A DNA stretch of 54,554 nt from Roseomonas sp. CECT 9278 (GCF_918698155.1 NZ_CAKKLX010000034.1:1-54554); one strand, 5' to 3'. Shown: positions 7,773 through 16,390, counted from the stretch's first letter. Notes: generated from the sequence alone by a model not told the origin. Numbers and translations: made by a program.

Positions 7773-9059
7773 ATGCCTGTCGACATCACCCAGCCCACCG
7801 CGCATGACGGCCTCAGCCTTGAGGAGCTCGCGCTCTATCACCTGATGATGGACTACCGGGCGACGCTTGGCCTGTCCGCCATCCCGCTGTCGAAGGGCCT
7901 GACCGCGACGGCCGGGCGGCACGTGCTCGACACGCGCGAGAACATCTGGGCCGCCAACCTGGTGCTGCCCGAGGGTGCCAACCTGCATTCGTGGTCCGAT
8001 GCGCCCTATTTCGGCAACCACAGCCAGCCCCAGGTGATGTGGGACGCGCCGGAGCGGATCGGCACCGGCTATACCGGCAATGGGTATGAGATCAGCGCGG
8101 CGGGCTATGGCTCCATCGCCGCGGCGCTGGCCGGCTGGCAGGGATCGCCGGGCCACAACGCGGTCATCGCGCAGACCGGCGGCTGGACCACGCCGTTCCT
8201 GGCCATCGGCGTGGGGGTGGAGACCTCCTCCGGCGCCGGGCCTTATGGCGGGCGCGTTTTCCATGTGTGGTTCGGCCACCAGGCCGACCCGAACGGCGTG
8301 CCCGACATCCTGGGCAGCGCCGCGGCCGACAGCGCGCGCGCAACCGCCTTCGCCGATCGCATCCTCGGGCTGGACGGCGCCGATACGCTGGTCGGCGAGG
8401 GCGGCCACGACACGCTGGACGGCGGGCCCGGCATCGACAGCCTGGTGGGCGGGGCCGGCGACGACCTCTATCGGCTGAATTCCGGGCTGGACCGCGTGCT
8501 GGAACAGGCGGGCGGGGGCTTCGACCACGTGATGTCGCTGGCCTCGGTCACCCTGGCGGCGGAGGTCGAGAAGGCCACGCTGATCGGCGGCGCGGCGGTC
8601 AATGCGAACGGCAATGCGGGCGCCAATGCCATTGCCGGCAACGGCGCGGCGAACCGGCTGACCGGCGGCGGCGGCGACGACACGCTGGCCGGCGCCGGCG
8701 GGGCCGATACGCTGGCCGGTGGGCCGGGTGCCGACCGCCTGCTGGGCGGCACCGGCGCGGACCAGTTCCGCTTCGCGGCACCCGGCCAGGGCCTCGATCG
8801 GATCCTGGACTTCACCGCGGAGGATGTGGTCGCGCTGTCGCGCGCCGGCTTCGGCGGCGGCCTGGCCGAGGGCGCGCTGGATGCCGCGCGATTCAGCCTG
8901 GATGTGGCCGCCGGTGGCCAGGCGCAGCTGGTCTATGTCACGGCGACCGGGGTGCTGCGCTGGGATGCCGATGGCGCGGGGGGCGCGGCCTCGGTCGCGA
9001 TCGCCGTGCTGCAGGGCGCGCCGGCGCTGTCGGCCGCGGAGTTCGTGGTGATCGCCTGA
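7773..9059 (+). CDS. CAP/SCP-domain protein with C-terminal RTX repeats
   Basis: This 428-residue protein has an N-terminal CAP (SCP/PR-1-like) domain at about 15-170, with GWQGSPGHNAVI (121-132), AIGVGVE (144-150) and FHVWFG. Nonapeptide RTX calcium-binding repeats of the GGxGxDxLx type follow in two blocks at about 200-225 and 290-325, and then a beta-rich tail. There is no N-terminal signal peptide, which fits export by a type I system using a C-terminal signal. Bacterial CAP proteins are extracellular and mostly of unknown biochemical role. No HlyB/HlyD/TolC-type exporter genes are visible in the window. Confidence 0.82.
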   Translation: MPVDITQPTAHDGLSLEELALYHLMMDYRATLGLSAIPLSKGLTATAGRHVLDTRENIWAANLVLPEGANLHSWSDAPYFGNHSQPQVMWDAPERIGTGYTGNGYEISAAGYGSIAAALAGWQGSPGHNAVIAQTGGWTTPFLAIGVGVETSSGAGPYGGRVFHVWFGHQADPNGVPDILGSAAADSARATAFADRILGLDGADTLVGEGGHDTLDGGPGIDSLVGGAGDDLYRLNSGLDRVLEQAGGGFDHVMSLASVTLAAEVEKATLIGGAAVNANGNAGANAIAGNGAANRLTGGGGDDTLAGAGGADTLAGGPGADRLLGGTGADQFRFAAPGQGLDRILDFTAEDVVALSRAGFGGGLAEGALDAARFSLDVAAGGQAQLVYVTATGVLRWDADGAGGAASVAIAVLQGAPALSAAEFVVIA

Positions 9060-9073
9060 GCGATCGTTCGGGA

Positions 9074-9091
9074 ATGCGCCGCGCGGCGCAT
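9074..9091 (+). terminator. Hairpin after the CAP-RTX gene
   Basis: Arms ATGCGCC and GGCGCAT enclose loop GCGC, 14 bases after the stop. The same stem with a different loop (GGGC) follows rsmI at 44659-44678, which suggests a recurring terminator-type hairpin. Downstream to 9239 I see no further gene. Confidence 0.45.
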
Positions 9092-9239
9092 CCTGGCATC
9101 CGGCACCGGGCCTGTCGCCCACCCGGCCATTCCGGGATGCTGTCGTGGGTGGCGCGAGACCCGGGCGGTCCGTGCGCGCGTGGCGGGCCGGACGCCGCGC
9201 CGCTTGACGCCCCGCCGCCGCCCTCCCCATAACCCCGCC

Positions 9240-9287
9240 ATGGCCTGGAACGCGCCCGCGCGAATTACCCTCCCGGTCCTCCTCTGA
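9240..9287 (+). CDS. Possible 15-residue leader peptide upstream of ileS
   Basis: This short frame encodes MAWNAPARITLPVLL and ends inside the loop/3' arm of the terminator at 9272-9301. Its last residues are rich in branched-chain amino acids (one Ile, three Leu, one Val). That could let translation sense charged tRNA levels upstream of isoleucyl-tRNA synthetase. No good ribosome-binding site is obvious and the peptide is very short, so this is a weak call. It is worth recording only because of its overlap with the hairpin. Confidence 0.25.
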   Translation: MAWNAPARITLPVLL

Positions 9288-9301
9288 GGGCCGGGTCTTT
9301 T
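9272..9301 (+). terminator. Strong intrinsic terminator / possible attenuator before ileS
   Basis: Arms CCCGGTCCTC (9272-9281) and GAGGGCCGGG (9286-9295) pair over ten positions with one G-T wobble and a four-base loop CTCT. They are followed directly by TCTTTT. This is the clearest Rho-independent terminator in the window, and it lies 72 bases upstream of the ileS start rather than immediately after a gene. It may end a transcript from the left or regulate entry into ileS. Confidence 0.75.
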
Positions 9302-9372
9302 CACGCGCGCTTTCCACTACCCGGCCAGGGCCGCAGCATCAGCCCGCCGCCGGCGCACCGAGACAGGCACCG

Positions 9373-12267
9373 ATGACCGACAGCCCGACCGACGCCCGCG
9401 ACTATCGCGGCACCGTCTTCCTGCCCAAGACCGCCTTCCCCATGAAGGGGGATTTGCCCAAGCGCGAACCCGCCATGCTGGAGCGCTGGGCGCGGCTGGG
9501 CCTGTGGCAGCGGCTGCGCGCGCAGTCCAAGGGGCGCGAGAGCTTCGTGCTGCATGACGGCCCGCCCTATGCGAACGGCAACCTGCATATCGGGCACGCG
9601 CTGAACAAGATCCTGAAGGACGTGATCAACCGCGCGTCCCAGATGGCCGGGCATGACGCGAACTACGTGCCGGGCTGGGACTGCCACGGCCTGCCGATCG
9701 AATGGAAGGTCGAGGAGGAATACCGCGCCAAGGGCCGCGACAAGGATGCGGTGCCGGTGCTGGATTTCCGCGCCGAATGCCGCGCCTATGCCCAGCATTG
9801 GCTGGGCGTGCAGTCCGAGGAATTCCAGCGCCTGGGCGTGGCCGGGGATTGGCCGAACCGCTACGCGACGATGGACTTCGACAGCGAGGCGATGATCGCC
9901 GGGGAGATCGGCAAGTTCCTGCTGAACGGGTCGCTCTATCGCGGGCTGCGTCCGGTGATGTGGAGCCCGGTCGAGAAGACCGCGCTGGCGGAAGCCGAGA
10001 TCGAATACCACGACCATGTCTCGCCGACGCTTTGGGGTCTTTTCCCGATCGTGAATGCTTCGCACGCTGCGTTGGACGGTGCCAGGATCGTGATCTGGAC
10101 AACGACGCCCTGGACTATTCCGGGGAATCGCGCTGTCGCTTACGGGCCTGAGATTGAGTACGGCGTCTATACCGTCATGGGCCACGTTGGCGCGCACGTC
10201 GTACGACCCGGCGATCGTATCCCGGATAAGCCCGACCATCTGCTCGCGATGGCAGGCCAAAAGATCGTTCTGGCGGTCGCGCGCGAAGAAGCATTTGGCG
10301 ACGAGACGGGCTTTATGCTGCGGCTCGAAGCGAAGCTCTCCGGCACCGAACTCGCGAATGCCATCGCCGCGCATCCGCTGCGCGGCCAGGGCTACGATTT
10401 CGACGTGCCGGTGCTGCCGGCCGACTTCGTCACCACCGAGGCCGGCACCGGCTTCGTGCACATCGCGCCCGGTCATGGCGAGGACGACTTCAACCTCGGC
10501 CGTGTCCACGGCCTGCCGATCCCCGAGACCGTCAACGACGACGGCACCTTCACCCAGCACGCGCCGGGCTTCACCGGGCTGCATGTGTTCAAGGCGCATA
10601 CCGCGGTCTACGAGGCGATGCGCGCGGCCGGCACACTGGCGGCGACGGGCAAGCTGACGCACAGCTACCCGCATTCCTGGCGGTCCAAGAAGCCGGTGAT
10701 CTTCCGGGCCACGCCGCAATGGTTCATCGCGATGGATCGCCCCTTCACCGCCGACGAGGCTGCCGATCCGCGCCCGATCCGCGAGAAGGCGCGCGAGGCG
10801 ATCGCGCAGACGCATTTCGTGCCCGAGGCCGGGCGCAACCGGCTCGATTCCATGATCGCGGCGCGGCCGGACTGGTGCATCTCCCGCCAGCGCGCCTGGG
10901 GCGTGCCGATCCCGGTGTTCGTGGACCGCGCGACGGGCGAACCGCTGCGCGACCCCGCCATCATCGCGCGCGTGGTCGAGGCCTTCCGCACCGAGGGTGC
11001 CGACGCCTGGTACAAGCCCGGCGCCGCCGCGCGCTTCCTGGGCGAAGGCCGCGACCCCGCGCAGTACGAACAGGTCATGGACATCGTGGATGTGTGGTTC
11101 GAGAGCGGGAGCACCCACGCCTTCGTGCTGCCGCCGCGCGGCCTGCATTTCCCGGCGGATCTGTACCTGGAGGGTTCCGACCAGCATCGCGGCTGGTTCC
11201 ATTCCTCGCTGCTCGAAAGCGTGGGCACGAATGGCGTGGCACCGTTCAAGGCGGTGCTGACGCATGGCTTCGTGCTCGACGAGCAGGGCCGCAAGATGTC
11301 GAAGTCGCTGGGGAACGTCACCGCGCCGCAGGACGTGATGAAGCAGTACGGCGCGGACATCCTGCGCCTGTGGGTGATGAATTCCGACACCGCGCTCGAC
11401 CTGCGGATCGGCCCCGAGATCGTGAAGCAGCAGGCGGAGCTGTATCGCCGCATCCGCAACACGCTGCGCTGGCTGCTCGGCAGCCTGGACGGGTTCAGCG
11501 AGGCCGAGACGGTGCCTTATGCCGAGCTGCCGGAGCTCGAACGCTGGGTGCTGCATCGGCTGACCGAGATCGACGCCCGCGTGCGGAACGCGGTGGCGAC
11601 GCATGACTGGTCGGGCGTGTACCCCGAAATCCACGCCTTCTGCGCGACGGACCTGTCGGCCTTCTACTTCGATATCCGCAAGGATGCGCTGTACTGCGAC
11701 CGCGCCGACAGCCCGCGGCGGCGCGCGGCGCGCACGGTGCTGGACGTGCTGCATCGCTGCCTGTGCAAGTGGCTGGCGCCGGTGCTGGTGTTCACGGCGG
11801 AAGAGGCGTGGCTGGCGCGGTTTCCGGAGGAAGAGGGCAGCGTGCATCTGCTCGACTTCGTCTTCGTGCCTGAGGGGTGGAAGGATGAGGCGCTGGCGGC
11901 GAAGTGGGCGCGGGTGCGGGAGTTGCGCGGCGTGGTGACCGCTGAACTGGAGAAGGCGCGCGCGGGCGGCACCATCGGCTCGAGCCTTCAGGCCATGCCG
12001 ACCTTGTTCGCGCCCGGCGAGGATCATGCGCTGCTGACGCGCGACCAGTGGGCGGAGGTCTGCATCGTTTCCGACTTCACGCTGCTCGATGAACGGGCCG
12101 AGGTTCCGGTTGCGGATGCCGAGGCCCAGGGTCCGAAGGCCCGGTTCCATCCGGCTCCCGGTACCAAATGCGCCCGCTGCTGGCGCGTGTTGCCCGAGGT
12201 CGGCACCTCCGCCAACCACCCCACCCTCTGCCTGCGTTGCACCGACGCCGTGGAGTCCCTGACATGA
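9373..12267 (+). CDS. ileS: Isoleucyl-tRNA synthetase
   Basis: This 964-residue class I synthetase charges tRNA-Ile. The HIGH motif is at 72-75 (NLHIGHALNK) and KMSKS at 641-645. The editing (CP1) domain includes the Thr-rich TTTPWTIPGN at 243-252 and GTGFVHIAPGHGEDD later. The C-terminal zinc finger has C933, C936, C953 and C956. Codons for residues 217-316 (10021-10320) are clearly less GC-rich at third positions than the rest of the gene (see findings). The frame is intact across this patch. A hairpin array separates it from lspA, an order (ileS-lspA) that is common in Proteobacteria. Confidence 0.97.
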   Translation: MTDSPTDARDYRGTVFLPKTAFPMKGDLPKREPAMLERWARLGLWQRLRAQSKGRESFVLHDGPPYANGNLHIGHALNKILKDVINRASQMAGHDANYVPGWDCHGLPIEWKVEEEYRAKGRDKDAVPVLDFRAECRAYAQHWLGVQSEEFQRLGVAGDWPNRYATMDFDSEAMIAGEIGKFLLNGSLYRGLRPVMWSPVEKTALAEAEIEYHDHVSPTLWGLFPIVNASHAALDGARIVIWTTTPWTIPGNRAVAYGPEIEYGVYTVMGHVGAHVVRPGDRIPDKPDHLLAMAGQKIVLAVAREEAFGDETGFMLRLEAKLSGTELANAIAAHPLRGQGYDFDVPVLPADFVTTEAGTGFVHIAPGHGEDDFNLGRVHGLPIPETVNDDGTFTQHAPGFTGLHVFKAHTAVYEAMRAAGTLAATGKLTHSYPHSWRSKKPVIFRATPQWFIAMDRPFTADEAADPRPIREKAREAIAQTHFVPEAGRNRLDSMIAARPDWCISRQRAWGVPIPVFVDRATGEPLRDPAIIARVVEAFRTEGADAWYKPGAAARFLGEGRDPAQYEQVMDIVDVWFESGSTHAFVLPPRGLHFPADLYLEGSDQHRGWFHSSLLESVGTNGVAPFKAVLTHGFVLDEQGRKMSKSLGNVTAPQDVMKQYGADILRLWVMNSDTALDLRIGPEIVKQQAELYRRIRNTLRWLLGSLDGFSEAETVPYAELPELERWVLHRLTEIDARVRNAVATHDWSGVYPEIHAFCATDLSAFYFDIRKDALYCDRADSPRRRAARTVLDVLHRCLCKWLAPVLVFTAEEAWLARFPEEEGSVHLLDFVFVPEGWKDEALAAKWARVRELRGVVTAELEKARAGGTIGSSLQAMPTLFAPGEDHALLTRDQWAEVCIVSDFTLLDERAEVPVADAEAQGPKARFHPAPGTKCARCWRVLPEVGTSANHPTLCLRCTDAVESLT

Positions 12268-12276
12268 CGGCGGGGT

Positions 12277-12323
12277 CCGGGGTGACACTGTCACCCCGGC
12301 GGGGATGTGGGGGCGGAGCCCCC
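12277..12323. repeat. 23-bp perfect palindrome plus second GC hairpin between ileS and lspA
   Basis: The first structure (12277-12299) has 11-base arms, CCGGGGTGACA and TGTCACCCCGG, around a single C. The second (12309-12323) has arms GGGGGC and GCCCCC with loop GGA. No T-run follows either. The arrangement of stacked GC-rich palindromes resembles the hairpin family at 16391 and 45721, though only loosely in sequence. The rest of the 127-bp ileS-lspA gap holds no gene. Confidence 0.6.
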
Positions 12324-12394
12324 GCCTCGCGAGGGCGCGTGCCTCTGCCACCCGGGCGAGGGTTCGCGGGCAGCGCCCCCGGGACCACCCCCGC

Positions 12395-12892
12395 ATGAGC
12401 CTGCGCCTCGGCCTCCCCATCGCCGCCGGCATCCTGGTCGCCGACCAGGCCAGCAAGTGGTGGATCCTGGACGTCGCCCGCCTGCCCGAGGTCGGCCAGA
12501 TCCCGCTATTCGCCGCCGGTCCCTTCGGCCTCGACCTCACCATGGTGTGGAATCGCGGTGTCACCTTCGGGCTGCTCTCGGGCGAGGGGGCCTGGAACCA
12601 CCTCATCCTGGCCCTGCTGGCCGCCGCCATCGCCGGCTTCCTGCTGCGCTGGCTGGTGCGGGCCGAGAACCGCCTGACCGCCGTGGCGCTGGGCGCCGTC
12701 ATCGGCGGGGCGGTCGGCAACGTCATCGACCGGGTCCGTTTCGGCGCCGTGGTGGATTTCGTGGACGCCCACGCCTGGGGCTGGCACTGGTATGTCTTCA
12801 ACGTGGCGGATGCGGCCATCGTCTGCGGGGTGCTGGCCCTGGTCGCCGATGCCTTGTTCCGGCCAAAGCCGGAGACTAAGGAGGGGCCATGA
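12395..12892 (+). CDS. lspA: Lipoprotein signal peptidase LspA
   Basis: This 165-residue inner-membrane aspartic peptidase cleaves prolipoprotein signal peptides after lipidation of the Cys. It has four hydrophobic segments and the conserved regions NRGVTFGLLS, GNVIDRVRFGAVVDFVD and FNVADAAI, which hold the two catalytic Asp residues. The start at 12395 gives the usual N-terminus. Its stop overlaps the start of a lipoprotein gene (ATGA), so the peptidase and one likely substrate are translationally coupled. Confidence 0.95.
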   Translation: MSLRLGLPIAAGILVADQASKWWILDVARLPEVGQIPLFAAGPFGLDLTMVWNRGVTFGLLSGEGAWNHLILALLAAAIAGFLLRWLVRAENRLTAVALGAVIGGAVGNVIDRVRFGAVVDFVDAHAWGWHWYVFNVADAAIVCGVLALVADALFRPKPETKEGP

Positions 12893-13458
12893 GGATGCGC
12901 CACACCCCCGTCCTGGCCGCCACGGCGGCACTGGCACTCGCGGCCTGCGGGCCGAACACCACCCGTTCGCTGGGCCTGGTGCGCGATGCGCCGGACGAAT
13001 TCCAGGTCACCACCCGCGCGCCGCTGTCCATGCCGCCGGACATGACCACGCTGCCGTCCCCGCGCCCGGGGTCGCCGCGGCCGCAGGAACGCAGCGCGCG
13101 CAACCAGGCCGAGGCGCTGCTGGTGCCGGGCCTGTCGCTGGACGACCCCCGGCGCGCGCCGAACCAGCGCAGCACGGTGGGCGAATCGGCGCTGTTGCAG
13201 CGTGCCGGCCCCGATGCGCCGGGCGACATCCGCCGGCGGGTGGACGAGGAAAGTCTGCGCCTCGATCAGCCCAACCGCGCGCTGACCGACCGGCTGATCT
13301 TCTGGCGCGACCCGCCGCCGCCGGGCACGCCGGTCGACCCCAACCGCGAGGCGCAGCGGCTGCGCGAGAACGCGGCGCTCGGGCGCGACGGCAATATCGG
13401 CGAGACGCCGGTGGTCCAGCCGCGGCGGCGCAGCTTCTTCGAGTGGCTGGGGTTCTGA
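12889..13458 (+). CDS. DUF3035 lipoprotein (BamF-like)
   Basis: This 189-residue outer-membrane lipoprotein candidate has a lipobox LALAAC with the acylated Cys at position 20. The mature part begins with SLGLVRDAPDEFQVTT and PLSMPPD, which I associate with the DUF3035 family of alphaproteobacteria. Some members are named BamF, an accessory of the beta-barrel assembly machine. The rest is Pro/Arg-rich and probably unstructured, ending in SFFEWLGF. A very good ribosome-binding site (AAGGAGG) lies just before the ATG at 12889, inside the end of lspA. Confidence 0.85.
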   Translation: MRMRHTPVLAATAALALAACGPNTTRSLGLVRDAPDEFQVTTRAPLSMPPDMTTLPSPRPGSPRPQERSARNQAEALLVPGLSLDDPRRAPNQRSTVGESALLQRAGPDAPGDIRRRVDEESLRLDQPNRALTDRLIFWRDPPPPGTPVDPNREAQRLRENAALGRDGNIGETPVVQPRRRSFFEWLGF

Positions 13459-13472
13459 GAAAGACGTTTTGA

Positions 13473-13597
13473 GCCCTCAGACGGCGGGCGCCGGCGTCCG
13501 CCGGCTTGCCTTCGCGCCATGGGCTGCCGCACCCGACAGGGCTGATGGTCTGGGCGCGGTCGCGCCGTGCGCTCCCGGATCGCGCTTCGCACGATCC
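13473..13597 (-). repeat. Structured dispersed repeat, copy C
   Basis: Read on the minus strand, this copy has hairpin 1 (13577-13597, arms GGATCGTGC and GCGCGATCC, loop GAA), the conserved block GGGAGCGCACGGCGCGACC, and hairpin 3 (arms GCCGGCG and CGCCGGC at 13490-13505). It ends in CTGAGGGC 15 bases after the DUF3035 stop. The remaining gap to 13746 holds no gene that I can support. Confidence 0.8.
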
Positions 13598-13746
13598 GAA
13601 CCTGGTCACTGGCGCCTGATCCCGGTGCGCTCCGCAGTCCAGCGAAAGGCCCGCCGCCGCGCCGCCCTTGCCACCCCGCCTGTTCCCGACAATACCCTTC
13701 CGTAAGGACGCTTCCCCCCGCCGGGCCGCACCCCCATCTTCGCCCC

Positions 13747-15135
13747 ATGCCCCGATTGACCCGCCGCACCACCCTCGCCGCCGCCGCCGCCGCGCTCGCC
13801 GCCGCACCGGCCTCCGCCCGTGCCCAGGCCGCGCCACCCGCGCCGCCCGTCACGCCAATGGCCGACCGCCCGCTGTTCGGCGCCAAGCAATGGCAGCTGT
13901 CCAACGGCCTACGCGTCGTGCTGGCGGAAAACCGCCGCGCGCCGGTCGTCGCGCAATACCTGTTCTACGCCGCCGGTGGCGCCGAGGACCCGGCCGGCCG
14001 CTCCGGCGTCGCGCATTTCCTCGAACACATGATGTTCAAGGGCTCGCCCAACGTCGCCAACGGCGAATTTTCCCGCCGCGTGGGGCGCGAGGGCGGCAAC
14101 GACAACGCCTTCACCTCGCGCGACGTCACCGCCTATTACCAGCAGGTCGAGGCCTCCCGCCTGCCGCTCATCATGCGCATGGAGGCCGACCGCTTCGCCG
14201 CCGCGCTGATCCCCGCCGACCAGGTGGAAAGCGAGCGCTCCGTGGTCATCGAGGAACGCCGCCAGCGCACCGACAGCTCTGCCCGCGCGCGCTTCCAGGA
14301 AGCCTTCCGCGCCGCGCTCTGGGGCCCGCAGACCTGGCCCGGCCGGCCGATCATCGGCTGGGAGGACGAGATCCGCGCCATCACCCGCGATGACCTGGTG
14401 GCCTTCTACGACCGCTTCTACGCGCCCCACAACGCGACGCTGGTGGTCTCCGGCGCGGTGGACGAGGCGACGCTGCGCGCGCTGGCCGAGGAACACTACG
14501 GTCGCGTCCCGGCCCGCCCGGGTGCCGCGCGCGACCGTGCCCGCGCCCCCGCCACCCCGCACGAACCCCGCCTGGTCCGCCGTGAACCGACAGCGCGCGA
14601 GGCGCTGCTGCTCCAGGCCTGGATGGCGCCCTCGCTGACCGCCGGGGCGACCCGTCACGCGCTGCCGCTGGAGGTGCTCGCGCATCTGCTCGGCAGCGGC
14701 CAGGGCTCGCGCCTGCACGCCGCCTTGGTCGAGACCGGCCTGGCGGTCTCCGCCGGCGCTTCCTATGACGGCGAGGCGGCGGGCGAGACGGAGTTCATGG
14801 TCTATGCCGTGCCGCGCCGCGGCGTTGCGCCGGAACGGCTGGAACAGGCCACCGCCGCGGTCATCGCCACCCTGCTGGCCGATGGCCCGACCGAGGCCGA
14901 GGTCGCGCGGTCGCGCCGCCAGCTCTCCTCCGGCGCGCTGCTGGCGCTGGATGGCTTCGGCGCCGCGCCGCGCATGCTGGGCGGCGTGCTCGCCATCGGC
15001 CTGCCGACCGACGTGGTGGAATTCTGGCCCGCCCGGCTGCGCGCCGTGACCCAGGCCGAGGTGACCGAGGCCGCGCGCGCCGTGCTCGGCACGCCGCGGG
15101 TCACCACCGGCTGGCTGCTGCCGGAGGCCGTGTGA
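13747..15135 (+). CDS. M16 family zinc peptidase (active subunit)
   Basis: This 462-residue exported peptidase has an N-terminus MPRLTRRTTLAAAAAAL followed by an Ala-rich segment and ARA. That fits a signal peptide, with a twin-arginine pair that may mark Tat export. The inverted zinc motif HFLEH is at 90-94 (H90, E93, H94), with the third ligand probably E170 in the stretch SVVIEERRQR. Two M16 halves are present. It overlaps the next gene by TGATG; such pairs usually form a heterodimer in the periplasm. The start at 13747 was chosen because it begins the signal peptide. Confidence 0.9.
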   Translation: MPRLTRRTTLAAAAAALAAAPASARAQAAPPAPPVTPMADRPLFGAKQWQLSNGLRVVLAENRRAPVVAQYLFYAAGGAEDPAGRSGVAHFLEHMMFKGSPNVANGEFSRRVGREGGNDNAFTSRDVTAYYQQVEASRLPLIMRMEADRFAAALIPADQVESERSVVIEERRQRTDSSARARFQEAFRAALWGPQTWPGRPIIGWEDEIRAITRDDLVAFYDRFYAPHNATLVVSGAVDEATLRALAEEHYGRVPARPGAARDRARAPATPHEPRLVRREPTAREALLLQAWMAPSLTAGATRHALPLEVLAHLLGSGQGSRLHAALVETGLAVSAGASYDGEAAGETEFMVYAVPRRGVAPERLEQATAAVIATLLADGPTEAEVARSRRQLSSGALLALDGFGAAPRMLGGVLAIGLPTDVVEFWPARLRAVTQAEVTEAARAVLGTPRVTTGWLLPEAV

Positions 15136-16388
15136 TGACCACCCCCTTCACCCTGCCGATCCAGGTGGTCGAGGCCGGCCCGCTCACCGCCTGGCTGGTC
15201 GAGGATCATTCCGTACCGGTCGTCTCGATCTCGTGGTCCTGGCCCGGCGGCGCGGCGCGCGACCCGGCCGGCCAGGAAGGCACCATGGCGATGGCCGCGG
15301 CCATGCTGATGGAAGGTGCCGGCGACCTGCGCGCCCTGGCCTTCCAGGACGCGCTGCGCGATGACGCGATCGGCCTGACCTTCGCCGCCGGGCGCGACAG
15401 CTTCGAAGCCGGCTTCCGCTGCCTGGCCGATGCGCTGCCCGATGCGCTGCGCCTGGCGCGGCTGGCGATGACCGCGCCGCGCTTCGATGCCGATGCGCTG
15501 GAACGGGTGCGCGCGCGCGCCATCGCCGGGGCGCGGCAATCGTTGGAAACGCCGCGCGGCCAGGCCGGGCGCGCCTTCTGGCAGGCCGCCTTCCCGACCC
15601 ACCCGGCCGGGCGCCCCGCCACCGGCACGGCGGAAAGCCTGGCCGCGGTCAGCATCGATGGCATGCGCGCCGGCCTCGCGGCCCAGCTGCGCCGCGACGG
15701 CGTGCTGGTCGCGGCCGCCGGCGCCATCACCCCGGCACAGTTGCGCGCCCTGCTGCCGGACCTGCTCGGCGCGCTGCCCCCCGGCGCGCCCGACACGCCC
15801 GCCCCGCTGCCGGCCTTCACCGCCTTCGGCCGCCAGGTGCTGCCGGTGCCCAGCCCGCAATCGCAGATCATCCTGGGCCAGCCGGGCATCATCCCGTCAG
15901 ACCCGGATTGGGAAGCGGCGCAGATCGTGCTGCGCATCCTGGGCGGCGGCGGCTTCTCCTCCCGCCTGATGGAAGCCGTGCGGGTCCAGCGCGGCCTGAC
16001 CTACGGCATCGGCGTGGGGCTCGACACGCTGTTCGGCGGCGGCGTCATCACCGGCGCCTTTGCCACCGAGAACGCCCGCGTGGCCGAGGCGCTGGAGGTC
16101 ACGAAGTCGGTCTGGTCCGACCTCGCCGCCAGCGGGCCGACCGCGGCCGAGCTTGATGAGGCGGTGGCCTTCCTGACCGGGTCCCTGCCGCTGCAATTCA
16201 CCGACAGCCGGCGGATCGCCGCCACGCTGCTGGCGATGCGGCGCAACGGGCGCGCGATCGGCTGGCTGGACGGGCGCAACGACCGGCTCCAGGCGGTCAG
16301 CAGGGACAAGGCCGCGCAGGTCGCAACGCGGCTGCTCAGGCCGGAGGGGATCGCGACCATCGTGGCGGGGCAACCGCAGGGGCTGTAG
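15135..16388 (+). CDS. M16 family peptidase-like protein lacking the zinc motif
   Basis: This 417-residue partner of the preceding protease is homologous to M16 but has no HxxEH: the equivalent region reads EGTMAMAAAMLMEGAG. It keeps the C-terminal substrate-binding features FSSRLMEAVRVQRGLTYGI. In mitochondrial processing peptidase and bacterial pairs, the inactive subunit holds the peptide for the active one, and this is probably the same arrangement. A GTG lies one codon upstream (15132), but the ATG at 15135 overlaps the preceding stop and is preferred. No signal peptide is evident, which is odd if the partner is exported. Confidence 0.86.
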   Translation: MTTPFTLPIQVVEAGPLTAWLVEDHSVPVVSISWSWPGGAARDPAGQEGTMAMAAAMLMEGAGDLRALAFQDALRDDAIGLTFAAGRDSFEAGFRCLADALPDALRLARLAMTAPRFDADALERVRARAIAGARQSLETPRGQAGRAFWQAAFPTHPAGRPATGTAESLAAVSIDGMRAGLAAQLRRDGVLVAAAGAITPAQLRALLPDLLGALPPGAPDTPAPLPAFTAFGRQVLPVPSPQSQIILGQPGIIPSDPDWEAAQIVLRILGGGGFSSRLMEAVRVQRGLTYGIGVGLDTLFGGGVITGAFATENARVAEALEVTKSVWSDLAASGPTAAELDEAVAFLTGSLPLQFTDSRRIAATLLAMRRNGRAIGWLDGRNDRLQAVSRDKAAQVATRLLRPEGIATIVAGQPQGL

Positions 16389-16390
16389 CG

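Noticed and set aside
9272..9372. T-box riboswitch before ileS
   Set aside because: There is no T-box consensus, no specifier stem and no antiterminator pairing, and T-boxes are not expected in Proteobacteria.
9301..12903. Minus-strand open frame of 1200 codons opposite ileS and lspA
   Set aside because: It has no recognisable motif, and the plus strand carries unmistakable ileS and lspA; it is a by-product of low stop-codon frequency.
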